Positions 34,602-42,946 of a DNA stretch of 64,000 nucleotides are shown one piece after another. The notes under the pieces were generated by a model. That model made no database searches, was not told the origin of the DNA, and saw only the letters and a list, made by a program, of their open reading frames with translations. Within the stretch, counting starts at the first letter, position 1. Each line of letters starts with the position of its first letter. The DNA lies in assembly GCA_038207565.1 (NCBI GenBank), contig JBBQZQ010000005.1:79141-143140 (forward strand), written 5' to 3'. A program made the translations under genes and the position numbers. The stretch is from JALZAI01 sp038207565 (GTDB taxonomy: Bacteria > Actinomycetota > Actinomycetes > Mycobacteriales > Jatrophihabitantaceae).

Positions 34602-34984
34602 GCCGAACCCTTGCTTACCGAATTCGACGACTCGCTCGCAGACCTCGGTGAGCGGCGTAGCCGGCGCAGGGCCGCGTCCAGATCGGCACCCAGTTGGCGC
34701 GAGGACGCAGCGGCAGCCCCGGGCAGGGCGCGCACAACCATCGCGCTGCCGGCCGGGAACCCGGGCAGCCGAATCGCCAACTGGGCACGCAAGCGACGAC
34801 TCACCCGGTGCCGGTGCACGCTGTTGCCCACGGCCTTGCCCACGACCAATCCGACGCGTGCCGGGTCAGCGCTCGCACCGACCCGGTGATGGACGATTAC
34901 GACTCCGCGCCGCGCGCGCGCGCCATTGCCGACGACCGACGAGAACTCCGTCGAACGACGCATCCGATGCACGGCCGGCAACAC
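34598..34984 (-). CDS. rnpA: Ribonuclease P protein component
   Basis: A 128-residue basic protein that assists the RNase P RNA in maturing tRNA 5' ends. The start LPAVHRMRRSTEFSSVV and the RNR-like motif GLVVGKAVGNSVHRHRVSRRLR are characteristic; here the usual RNxxKR reads GNSVHRHRVSRR. Standard rpmH-rnpA-yidD-yidC order. Short acidic/Ser C-terminal tail. Confidence 0.95.
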   Translation of the reverse strand: MLPAVHRMRRSTEFSSVVGNGARARRGVVIVHHRVGASADPARVGLVVGKAVGNSVHRHRVSRRLRAQLAIRLPGFPAGSAMVVRALPGAAAASSRQLGADLDAALRRLRRSPRSASESSNSVSKGSA

Positions 34985-35007
34985 GCGAGTAGGCAGGCGC
35001 GAGTCGG

Positions 35008-35145
35008 TCAGGCCGACAGCTCGCGACGTCCCTTACGCCGGCGAGCACCGACAATCGCCCGGCCGGCTCGGGTGCGCATGCGCAGCCGGAAGCCGTGGGT
35101 CTTGGCACGACGGCGGTTGTTCGGCTGGAAGGTGCGCTTGCTCAC
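35008..35145 (-). CDS. rpmH: 50S ribosomal protein L34
   Basis: A 45-residue protein reading MSKRTFQPNNRRRAKTHGFR and ending RRKGRRELSA, almost the textbook L34 sequence. The start is GTG at 35145 (on the minus strand), with GGAG about 5 nt upstream. It begins the rpmH-rnpA-yidD-yidC-jag-rsmG-parA-parB run. Confidence 0.97.
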   Translation of the reverse strand: MSKRTFQPNNRRRAKTHGFRLRMRTRAGRAIVGARRRKGRRELSA

Positions 35146-35747
35146 GGTCGGACTCCATCGATAGGACGATCTTGCTGGACTCGGGTGGCCGAAGCGGTGT
35201 GGCCTGTCGCCCGAGGGGTTTCCGCTACGAGGGCAGGCCGACAGTGCCAGCCCCGACGGCGATCGTCGTCAACGGTACGGATTGGGGTCGTGGCAGGTCA
35301 AACCGCCACTCGACCGGCGACCCTGATCCCGCGGGGTCGGCGACGGTACTCCGCGCAGGCCCGGTTCGTGGTCAACACGCCGGGGCCTATTGTCGTGCCT
35401 TGGCGGGCGCTGTTAGTTTTCGCCAATCGTGGCGCCAGACGCCGTGTGACTCGGAATCTCGCGTAGCCCGGCGGCCGCATTTCGTTTGCGGCCCACCGGG
35501 AGTCGCGCTGTACACAGCATGTGGGAAAACCTGTGGATTCGGTCGATTCGGCGGTCCGCTAACAGGTTTTCTCGTTGAAATGGGACGGTTTCGTGCGGAT
35601 TCTGTCGGTTCGCCGCAACGCGCGACGACGTCTAGCGGTCCAGCAGATTGGAGCGGTAGGCACCACCGGCACCGACAATGCAGTGCCCGCCCGCAGGACG
35701 CACCCGGGCGAGCAGACGACGTACTAAGGCTGGAGTGGACCCGATCC
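35146..35747. other. dnaA upstream region
   Basis: About 600 bases between divergent rpmH and dnaA holding promoters for both. Weak DnaA-box-like words occur near 35519-35540 (TGTGGGAAA and TGTGGATTC, each two mismatches from TTATCCACA in complement). AAAACCTGT (35526-35534) and ACAGGTTTT (35562-35570) form a 9-bp inverted repeat around 27 nt. No gene was recognised. Confidence 0.55.
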
Positions 35748-37217
35748 GTGGATGACAAGACCGAGCTCCTCGGAGTCTGGGAACGAGCGCGGCCGCGTTT
35801 CGAGGACGACGACACCCTCCGCCCGCAGCACAAAGCCTGGTTGAGTCTGACCCGCCCGCTCGGGCTGGTCGCCGACACCGCCGTACTCGCCGCACCGAAC
35901 GAGTTCGTGCGCGAGTATCTCGACAATCGGCTACGTCCGTACCTGACGCTGTTGCTGAGTCAGGAACTGGGGCGTGACATACAGGTCGCCGTCACGGTGC
36001 AGAGCGCGGAGGAGCAGGCCGAGGCCGCCGAAGCAGCCGAGGAGGAGGGTGACGACGGCCTCGCCGACGGCTACAGCGGCGACACCTTCGCCGATCCGGC
36101 CGACTACGAGGAGGGCTGGATGGGTCGCCGCCTCACCCAACCCAGCTCCATGAATGGTTCACGCACCACCGCAGTCGATCGCGACGCCCGGCTCAACCCG
36201 AAATACACCTTCGACACGTTCGTCATCGGCTCGTCCAACCGCTTCACCCACGCTGCGGCCGTCGCCGTGGCCGAGGCGCCGGCACGCGCCTACAACCCGC
36301 TGTTCATCTACGGCGAGTCGGGGCTGGGCAAGACCCACCTACTGCACGCGATCGGGCATTACGCGCAGCGGCTGACTCCGGGACTGCGTACGCGCTACGT
36401 CTCCAGCGAGGAGTTCACCAACGACTTCATCAATTCCGTGCGCGATGACAAGATGCACGCCTTCCAGACCCGGTACCGCTCGGTGGACCTGCTGCTCATC
36501 GACGACATCCAGTTCCTGGAGCGCGCCGAGCGGACGCAGGAGGAGTTCTTCCACACCTTCAACACCCTGCACAACGCGAACAAGCAGATCGTCATCAGTT
36601 CCGACAAGTCGCCGCGCCAGTTGAAGTCGCTGGAGGACCGGCTGCGTACCCGCTTCGAGTGGGGGTTGATCTCCGACGTCCAGGCGCCGGATCTCGAGAC
36701 GCGCATCGCGATCTTGCGCAAGAAGGCCGCCCAGGAGGGCATGGACCTGCCGCCGGAGGTGCTGGAGTTCATCGCCAGCCGGATCCAGAGCAACATCCGC
36801 GAGCTCGAGGGTGCGCTGATCCGGGTAACCGCGTTCGCAAGCCTGAATCGGCAGACGGTCGATATGCGACTGACAGAGATGGTGCTCAAGGACCTGGTCG
36901 GCGACGCGGCGGCGCCGGAGATCACAGCTTCGACGATCATGGCCGTCACGGCCGAATACTTCGCGGTGACCGTCGAGGACATCACCGGGACCTCGCGCAA
37001 CCGCGCACTGGTCAGCGCGCGGCAGATGGCGATGTATCTGTGCCGCGAGCTGACCGACCTGTCGCTGCCTCGCATCGGGGAGAAGTTCGGCGGCCGCGAC
37101 CATACGACCGTGATGCACGCCGAGCGAAAGATCAAGACACAGATGGCGGAGAAGCTGACCGTCTACAACCAGATCAGTGAGCTCACCAGCCGCATCAAAC
37201 TGCGGTCGCGTACGTGA
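35748..37217 (+). CDS. dnaA: Chromosomal replication initiator protein DnaA
   Basis: A 489-residue AAA+ initiator that binds DnaA boxes and opens oriC. Domain I (residues 1-85, VWERARPRFEDD... WLSLTRPLGL) is followed by a short acidic domain II rich in Glu/Ala/Asp. The AAA+ core has Walker A GESGLGKTHLLHAIG and Walker B LLLIDDIQFLE; domain IV ends with FGGRDHTTVMHAERKI, the box-recognition motif. GTG at 35748 is taken as start because it begins domain I; the frame is open to 34926. The most likely oriC follows directly. Confidence 0.97.
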   Translation: MDDKTELLGVWERARPRFEDDDTLRPQHKAWLSLTRPLGLVADTAVLAAPNEFVREYLDNRLRPYLTLLLSQELGRDIQVAVTVQSAEEQAEAAEAAEEEGDDGLADGYSGDTFADPADYEEGWMGRRLTQPSSMNGSRTTAVDRDARLNPKYTFDTFVIGSSNRFTHAAAVAVAEAPARAYNPLFIYGESGLGKTHLLHAIGHYAQRLTPGLRTRYVSSEEFTNDFINSVRDDKMHAFQTRYRSVDLLLIDDIQFLERAERTQEEFFHTFNTLHNANKQIVISSDKSPRQLKSLEDRLRTRFEWGLISDVQAPDLETRIAILRKKAAQEGMDLPPEVLEFIASRIQSNIRELEGALIRVTAFASLNRQTVDMRLTEMVLKDLVGDAAAPEITASTIMAVTAEYFAVTVEDITGTSRNRALVSARQMAMYLCRELTDLSLPRIGEKFGGRDHTTVMHAERKIKTQMAEKLTVYNQISELTSRIKLRSRT

Positions 37218-37584
37218 TCGACTTCTCGTCCGGGCAGTGTGCACAGCGGGTGGGCAGCATTGTGGAGAACTACTGCTGTTCTGGTGGACGCGTTGTGCAC
37301 GACACGTGGGGGACGGCGTCCGTCCACGCTTCGTCCTCAGCACCAGGCATGATCTGCTCAAGGTGGTCCACAGGGGCCAGGCTCCCGCAACACCCCTATC
37401 GCATGGCCTAGCGTCGGTTGTCCCCAGTGTCCACACCGGCGAAGAAGACTGACGAAGATAGATCCTTGATGATGGAAAACTGCAACGGCTTCAGTGCTGT
37501 GGACAGCCTGCCCGACCTGCCCGCGCTCGGCCACCGCCCGATTGCGACGAACATGACCCAGCTGACCCCGCCGACGGAGGCATG
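37218..37584. other. oriC: Probable oriC (dnaA-dnaN intergenic region)
   Basis: The gap of 367 bases between dnaA and dnaN is the usual actinobacterial origin. It holds several DnaA-box-like nonamers, each one mismatch from TTGTCCACA or TTATCCACA: TGTGGAGAA 37261-37269 (complement), TGGTCCACA 37364-37372, TTGTCCCCA 37418-37426, GTGTCCACA 37427-37435 and TGTGGACAG 37498-37506 (complement). An A/G-rich, relatively AT-rich stretch at 37438-37485 could be the unwinding element. No perfect box was found here. Confidence 0.8.
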
Positions 37585-38727
37585 ATGAAGTTCCGGGTAG
37601 AGCGAGACGCGCTCGCCGACGCCGTCAGCTGGGCCGCCCGGAGCCTGTCCAGCCGTCCGACCATGCCGGTGCTCGCCGGGTTGTTGCTCTCGGTCGACGG
37701 TGAGCTGCTTTCGATCTCTGGATTCGACCTCGAGGCCTCCACCGAGGTCGATCTCGAGGTGAGTGCCGCTGCCGACGGGCAGGCCCTGGTGTCCGGACGG
37801 CTGCTCGCCGACATCACCAAGGCCCTGCCGCCGCACCCGGTCGACGTCACCGTCGACGGTTCCCGACTCACCATCTCGTGCGGTTCATCCCGCTTCACCC
37901 TGCCGACCCTGCCGGTGGAGGACTATCCCCGGCTGCCGAACATGCCCAGTACCGCCGGCACGGTCCCGAGCGCCGAATTCGCGCACGCGGTGAGCCAGGT
38001 GGCGATCGCGGCCGGTCGCGACGACACGCTGCCGATGCTGACCGGCGTCCGGCTCGAGATCGACGGAACCCGGCTCACCCTCGCCGCGACCGACCGTTAC
38101 CGCCTTGCGGTCCGCGAGCTCGACTGGAATCCGGACAACCCCTCAGCCGACGCCGTGCAGGTACTCGTCCCGGCCCGTGCTCTGTCCGAGGCCGCGCGCA
38201 GCCTTTCGCACAGCGAGACAATGACCCTCGCCCTGGCCGGCGGCGCCGCCTCCGGAACCGGCGAGGGCATCATCGGTTTCGCCGGCAGCACCAACGGTCG
38301 GGCCAGCCGCGCCACCACACGCCTGCTGGATGCGACGTTCCCGGCCTACCGCTCGCTGCTGCCCAACGAATGGTCGGCCTCCGCCGACGTCACCGTGGCG
38401 CCGCTCGTCGAGGCGGTGCGCCGGGTAGCCCTGGTCGCCGACCGCAACACCCCGGTCCGCCTGGAGTTCGAGACCGGCGCCCTGGCGCTGACGGCCGGCG
38501 GTGAGGACGAGGGACGCGCCGAGGAGAAGCTCCAGGTCGAGTACGACGGCGAGCTGATCACCACAGCGTTCAACCCCCAGTTCCTTCTGGATGGGCTCGG
38601 CGCGCTGAGTTCGCAGAGCGCCCGGTTGTTGTTCACCTCGCCCAATAAGCCGGTCGTCCTGCGCCCGGATGCCGGCGGCACCGGCGAGTACACCTACGTG
38701 ATGATGCCGGTGCGGTTGCCCGGCTGA
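37585..38727 (+). CDS. dnaN: DNA polymerase III sliding clamp (beta subunit)
   Basis: A 380-residue protein forming the ring-shaped dimer that tethers polymerase III to DNA. Three clamp domains are evident; MKFRVERDALADAVSWAARS starts the first and the end YTYVMMPVRLPG is the typical C-terminus (the MPMRL-like motif). Of two adjacent ATGs, 37585 is chosen because the GGAGG at 37576-37580 then has a 4-nt spacing, against 1 nt for 37582. Confidence 0.97.
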   Translation: MKFRVERDALADAVSWAARSLSSRPTMPVLAGLLLSVDGELLSISGFDLEASTEVDLEVSAAADGQALVSGRLLADITKALPPHPVDVTVDGSRLTISCGSSRFTLPTLPVEDYPRLPNMPSTAGTVPSAEFAHAVSQVAIAAGRDDTLPMLTGVRLEIDGTRLTLAATDRYRLAVRELDWNPDNPSADAVQVLVPARALSEAARSLSHSETMTLALAGGAASGTGEGIIGFAGSTNGRASRATTRLLDATFPAYRSLLPNEWSASADVTVAPLVEAVRRVALVADRNTPVRLEFETGALALTAGGEDEGRAEEKLQVEYDGELITTAFNPQFLLDGLGALSSQSARLLFTSPNKPVVLRPDAGGTGEYTYVMMPVRLPG

Positions 38728-38740
38728 TGGGTTGACGCCG

Positions 38741-39898
38741 GTGTACGTCCGTCATCTAGCGGTCACCGACTTCCGCAGCTGGCACACCGCGGATCTCGCG
38801 TTCGATCCCGGGCCGACGGTGCTGCTCGGCGCGAACGGCGAGGGTAAGACCAATCTGATCGAGGCGCTCGGCTACGTCGCGACGCTCGGCAGTCACCGGG
38901 TCGCCTCCGACGCGCCACTCGTGCGCCAGAGCGCAGAGCGAGCGGTGGTCCGCGCTGCGATCGTCTCGGCGGGACGCGAGCTGCGGGTCGAGCTGGAGAT
39001 CACGCCGGGTCGAGCCAACCGAGCCCGGCTGAACGGCTCGCCAGTCTCTCGGGTGCGCGACGTGCTCGGCGCCCTGCGCTGGGTGCTGTTCGCGCCGGAG
39101 GACCTTGCGATCGTGCGCGGTGACCCGTCCGAGCGCCGCCGGTTCCTCGACGAGCTCATCGTGTCCCGCTCGCCGCGCATGGCCGCGGTGCGATCGGACT
39201 ACGAGCGGGTGCTGCGGCAACGGGCTGCACTGTTGAAATCGGCCCACGGGGCGCGCCGGGCCGGTGGGGGCGCCGATCTCGCCGTCCTGGATGTATGGGA
39301 CGCCCACCTCGCCGAACACGGTGCGCTGCTGCTGGCTGCCCGATTGGCGGCGCTCGAGGCGCTCGGACCGCTGGCCGGCACCGCCTACAGCGAACTCGCC
39401 CCTGCCGGTGATGGGCTGCAACTGCGCTACGCGACGACGCTCAGTTCGGTGCTGCCTGGGCTCGCCGACCCGGCGGCGCCCGTCCCGGCCGTCGCGGAAC
39501 TGGAGGGCGCGCTGCTGGCCGAGCTCGCCAGGATGCGCAGCGCCGAGCTGGAGCGCGGGGTGAACCTCGTCGGTCCGCAGCGCGATGATCTCGAGCTCGG
39601 TCTCGGCGCGCTGCCGGTGCGCGGGTACGCCAGCCACGGCGAGGGCTGGTCGGTGGCGCTGGCACTACGGCTGGGCAGCTATGAGTTGTTGCGCGCCGAT
39701 CACCCCTCCGGCGCGGACCCGGTACTCGTGCTCGACGACGTCTTCGCCGAGCTGGACACTGGGCGTCGTGAGCAGCTGGCCTTGGTCGCGAGCAAAGCCG
39801 AGCAGGCGATCGTGACCGCAGCCGTGCTCGCAGACGTCCCTGCCCAGCTGGCCGGCGCGCGCTTCGAGATCGCCGGCGGAGAGGTCCGCCGTGCCTGA
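38741..39898 (+). CDS. recF: DNA replication and repair protein RecF
   Basis: A 385-residue SMC-like ATPase that loads RecA at gaps. GTG at 38741 gives VYVRHLAVTDFRSW, the family start; a TTG at 38732 is an alternative. Walker A is LLGANGEGKTNLIEALGY, the signature region is SHGEGWSVALALRLG and Walker B is PVLVLDDVFAELD. It lies 13 bp after dnaN without the intervening gnd of mycobacteria, and its end overlaps the DUF721 GTG. Confidence 0.96.
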   Translation: MYVRHLAVTDFRSWHTADLAFDPGPTVLLGANGEGKTNLIEALGYVATLGSHRVASDAPLVRQSAERAVVRAAIVSAGRELRVELEITPGRANRARLNGSPVSRVRDVLGALRWVLFAPEDLAIVRGDPSERRRFLDELIVSRSPRMAAVRSDYERVLRQRAALLKSAHGARRAGGGADLAVLDVWDAHLAEHGALLLAARLAALEALGPLAGTAYSELAPAGDGLQLRYATTLSSVLPGLADPAAPVPAVAELEGALLAELARMRSAELERGVNLVGPQRDDLELGLGALPVRGYASHGEGWSVALALRLGSYELLRADHPSGADPVLVLDDVFAELDTGRREQLALVASKAEQAIVTAAVLADVPAQLAGARFEIAGGEVRRA

Positions 39899-40475
39899 GC
39901 CCCCTCGCGAAGAGACGCCGGTCACACCGTTATCCACAGCGCACGGTGGACAACCCCCCGATTCTGTGGACGACGACGACGACGACGCTGTCCGCAACGC
40001 TCTCGCGGGCGCGCAGCGGATGACCCGGGGCACTGCCCGCCCCCGGCGACGGCGTCGCGGGCAGACCTCGAACGCGGGCGCGCCGCGCGGCGGGTACTCA
40101 GGCCCGGCGCCCGACGACACCGACCCGCAGCCGATCGGAGCGGTGCTGGAGGGCTACACCGCGGACCGGGGCTGGCAACGCCCGCTGGCCGAAGCCCGCG
40201 TCTTCGCCCAGTGGGACGCCCTCGTCGGGGTCGAGATTGCCGCCCACTGCAATCCCGCGTCACTGCGCGAGGGCGAGCTGCGCATCGCAGCCGAATCGAC
40301 CGCCTGGGCCACCCAGCTCCGCCTGCTCACGTCCGCGCTGCTCGCCCGACTCGCGGCGGAGCTCGGACCGACCACGGTGACGCGCGTGGTGGTGACTGGG
40401 CCGGTCGGACCGAGCTGGAAACACGGGCGGTTCTCCGTTCCCGGCGCCCGTGGACCCCGTGACACCTACGGTTGA
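39891..40475 (+). CDS. DUF721 (DciA-like) protein
   Basis: A 194-residue protein. The first 85 residues are acidic then Arg-rich and disordered; the DUF721 domain follows (IGAVLEGYTADRGWQRPLAE; VFAQWDALVGVEIAAHCNPA; LRLLTSALLARLAAELG). This domain is shared with DciA, a helicase-operator protein used by bacteria without DnaC/DnaI, so a role in DnaB loading is plausible. GTG at 39891 overlaps the recF stop. Its early coding sequence contains a cluster of DnaA boxes. Confidence 0.85.
   Translation: MPEPPREETPVTPLSTAHGGQPPDSVDDDDDDAVRNALAGAQRMTRGTARPRRRRRGQTSNAGAPRGGYSGPAPDDTDPQPIGAVLEGYTADRGWQRPLAEARVFAQWDALVGVEIAAHCNPASLREGELRIAAESTAWATQLRLLTSALLARLAAELGPTTVTRVVVTGPVGPSWKHGRFSVPGARGPRDTYG
39930..39973. 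promoter_or_regulatory. DnaA-box cluster inside the DUF721 gene
   Basis: TTATCCACA at 39930-39938 is a perfect box. GGTGGACAA at 39945-39953 and TGTGGACGA at 39965-39973 are, in complement, one mismatch from TTGTCCACA. Three boxes within 44 bp, the last two on the opposite strand. Confidence 0.75.
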
Positions 40476-40763
40476 CACGGGCGTGCGCGCATCGGCTGAC
40501 AGGCCGTTGTGCGCCGTCGACCCATCGGTACGTGGGAGACCGTTCCAGACGGGGTCCAAACGCTCAGTGTCGCAATGACGCGCGTTGAGGCCCGTTTCTG
40601 TCGTCGTGATGGGCTAGACTGGACACATACAGCTCAGGGGTGGCGTCGCGTGTCTGACACGCGCCAGTCGCCCCTGGTTCGTGTCTGATCCGAGACCAAC
40701 CCCTACGTGATCGCCTCATCGTGGGGTCTGCCACGCCGCGTGTGACGCCGGCAAGAAGGGGAC
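40476..40763 (+). promoter_or_regulatory. gyrB promoter and structured leader
   Basis: TAGACT at 40615-40620 is a good -10 hexamer without a convincing -35. Downstream, CAGGGG (40635-40640) can pair with CCCCTG (40671-40676) around a 17-bp near-perfect palindrome, CGCGTGTCTGACACGCG at 40647-40663. The word GTGTCTGA recurs at 40681. The leader would be about 135 nt. The remainder of the gap holds nothing recognisable. Confidence 0.5.
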
Positions 40764-42824
40764 ATGCCTGTGACCGCCACCGCGCCCGGCACGACGCCCG
40801 ACCGGACGCCCGACCGAGCGTCCAAGACGGCGCCCGCGAAGGCGGCGAAGCCGAACGGTTACACCGGTAGCAACATCACGGTCCTCGAAGGACTCGAGGC
40901 GGTACGTAAGCGCCCCGGCATGTACGTCGGCTCCACCTCCGAGCGAGGCCTGCACCACCTGGTCTGGGAGGTCGTCGACAACTCGGTGGACGAGGCACTG
41001 GCCGGCTACTGCGACCGCATCGACGTGAGCCTGCTCGCCGATGGCGGGGTCCGCGTCTGCGACAACGGCCGCGGCATGCCCGTCGACATGCATCCGACCC
41101 AGAAGAAGCCGACCGTCGAGGTCATCATGACGGTGCTGCACGCTGGCGGGAAGTTCGACAGCGACTCCTACGCCGTTTCCGGCGGGCTGCACGGCGTCGG
41201 CATCTCCGTGGTCAACGCGCTGAGCAAGCGCCTCGAGGTCGAGATCGATCGCGACGGGTTCCACTGGAGCCAGCCCTACCTCGACCAGAAGCCGGCCGGC
41301 CCGCTCGCCAAGGGCGACCCGTCACGCAAGCACGGTACGACCGTCACGTTCTGGGCCGACGACGACATCTTCGAGACCACGGTCTTCAGCTTCGAGACGA
41401 TCAGTCGCCGACTGCAGGAGATGGCCTTCCTGAACAAGGGCCTGACGATCGTGTTGCGTGACGAGCGCGCCGAGAAGGTCGTGGTCGAGAACGATGCCGA
41501 TACCGCGCCGCAGGCGCCCCCGGCTTTGAAGGAGATCGTCTACCACTACGCGGGCGGGATCGCGGACTTCGTGAAGCACTTGAACGCGACGAAGGACCCG
41601 ATCCACCGCGAACCCATCTACTTCGTCGACGAAGACACCCAGAACAAGCTCTCGGTCGAGATCGCGATGCAGTGGAACTCCACCTATTCCGAGAGCGTGT
41701 ACACCTTCGCCAACACGATCAACACGGTGGAGGGCGGCACCCACGAGGAAGGCTTCCGGGCGGCGCTGACCAACGTCGTTAACCGCTGGGCGATCGACAA
41801 GAAGATAATCAAGGACACCAAGGAGGACCGGTTCAGCGGTGATGACATCCGTGAGGGACTGGCCGCGATCGTCTCGATCAAGCTCGGTGAGCCGCAGTTC
41901 GAGGGGCAGACGAAGGCGAAGCTCGGCAACTCCTCAGCCAAGACCTTCGTCCAGCAGGTGTGTAACGAGAAGCTGACCGCCTGGTTCGAGCGCAGTCCGA
42001 CCGAGGCCAAGATCGTGGTGAACAAGATCTCGCAGGCTGCCCGGGCCCGTAAGGCCGCGCAGCAGGCCCGCAAGCTCTCCCGCAAGAATGCGCTCGACAC
42101 GATGGGCATGCCGGGCAAGCTGGCCGACTGCCGGTCCACCGATCCGGGCGAGAGCGAGCTCTACATCGTCGAGGGTGACTCGGCCGGCGGCTCGGCGAAA
42201 TCCTGCCGCGATTCGATGTTCCAGGCGATCCTGCCCATCCGCGGCAAGATCATCAACGTGGAGAAGTCCCGCATCGACCGGGTGCTGAAGAACAACGAGG
42301 TGCAGTCGCTGATCACGGCGCTCGGCACCGGCATCCACGACGACTTCGACGTCTCGAAGCTGCGCTACCACAAGCTGGTGCTGATGGCCGATGCCGATGT
42401 CGACGGCCAGCACATCACCACGCTGCTGCTGACCTTGCTGTTCCGGTTCATGCGCCCGCTCATCGAGGCCGGGCACGTGTACCTCGCGGCCCCGCCGCTC
42501 TACAAGATCAAATGGAGCAAGGGGGAGCCGAGCTACGCCTATTCCGAGAAGGAGCGCGACGGTCTGATCAAGCAGGGCCAGGAGGCGAACCGCAAGCTCG
42601 CGAAGGACGACGCGATCCAGCGCTACAAGGGCCTCGGCGAGATGAACTCCAAGGAGCTGTGGGAGACGACCATGGATCCGGCCAACCGGATTCTGCGCCT
42701 GGTCACGCTCGACGATGCGGCGACCGCAGACGAGCTATTCAGCGTGCTCATGGGCGAGGACGTCGAGGCGCGGCGATCCTTCATCATCCGCAACGCCAGG
42801 GACGTCCGCTTCCTCGACATCTGA
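40764..42824 (+). CDS. gyrB: DNA gyrase subunit B
   Basis: A 686-residue ATPase subunit that negatively supercoils DNA with GyrA. The GHKL ATPase domain has VWEVVDNSVDEALAGYC and GRGMPVDMHP, with the ATP lid SGGLHGVGISVVNALS. The transducer and Toprim domains follow, the latter with EGDSAGGSA and the metal-binding DADVDGQHI, then FMRPLIEAGHVYLA. The N-terminal 30 residues are a Thr/Pro/Lys-rich extension. ATG 40764 follows AAGAAGGGG. Confidence 0.97.
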   Translation: MPVTATAPGTTPDRTPDRASKTAPAKAAKPNGYTGSNITVLEGLEAVRKRPGMYVGSTSERGLHHLVWEVVDNSVDEALAGYCDRIDVSLLADGGVRVCDNGRGMPVDMHPTQKKPTVEVIMTVLHAGGKFDSDSYAVSGGLHGVGISVVNALSKRLEVEIDRDGFHWSQPYLDQKPAGPLAKGDPSRKHGTTVTFWADDDIFETTVFSFETISRRLQEMAFLNKGLTIVLRDERAEKVVVENDADTAPQAPPALKEIVYHYAGGIADFVKHLNATKDPIHREPIYFVDEDTQNKLSVEIAMQWNSTYSESVYTFANTINTVEGGTHEEGFRAALTNVVNRWAIDKKIIKDTKEDRFSGDDIREGLAAIVSIKLGEPQFEGQTKAKLGNSSAKTFVQQVCNEKLTAWFERSPTEAKIVVNKISQAARARKAAQQARKLSRKNALDTMGMPGKLADCRSTDPGESELYIVEGDSAGGSAKSCRDSMFQAILPIRGKIINVEKSRIDRVLKNNEVQSLITALGTGIHDDFDVSKLRYHKLVLMADADVDGQHITTLLLTLLFRFMRPLIEAGHVYLAAPPLYKIKWSKGEPSYAYSEKERDGLIKQGQEANRKLAKDDAIQRYKGLGEMNSKELWETTMDPANRILRLVTLDDAATADELFSVLMGEDVEARRSFIIRNARDVRFLDI

Positions 42825-42858
42825 AGTCAGCAGGCAACGCCGGTCCTGCTGCACCGAA

Positions 42859-42936
42859 ATGCCCGCAGTGAAGTTCCCGGTGAAGTTGGACGCAGTGCAG
42901 TTGGACGCAGTGAAGTTGGACGCAGTGCCGAGATGA
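42859..42936 (+). CDS. 25-codon repeat peptide ORF between gyrB and gyrA
   Basis: The ATG at 42859 opens a 25-residue frame MPAVKFPVKLDAVQLDAVKL, then DAVPR, made of three near-identical 15-bp units. Its TGA at 42934-42936 lies 10 nt before the gyrA start, and the gyrA ribosome-binding sequence AAAGG overlaps the final A of this TGA (TGAAAGG). Ribosomes finishing the peptide would sit on that site, so it could be a coupling or leader peptide. No good ribosome-binding site precedes its own ATG, and no homologue is known to me; the frame may be incidental. Confidence 0.3.
   Translation: MPAVKFPVKLDAVQLDAVKLDAVPR
42883..42927 (+). repeat. Three 15-bp tandem repeats before gyrA
   Basis: AAGTTGGACGCAGTG (42883-42897), CAGTTGGACGCAGTG (42898-42912) and AAGTTGGACGCAGTG (42913-42927), preceded by a degenerate CAGTGAAGTTCCCGGTG. 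The unit is a multiple of three, keeping the peptide frame open. Confidence 0.9.
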
Positions 42937-42946
42937 AAGGCAAGCC

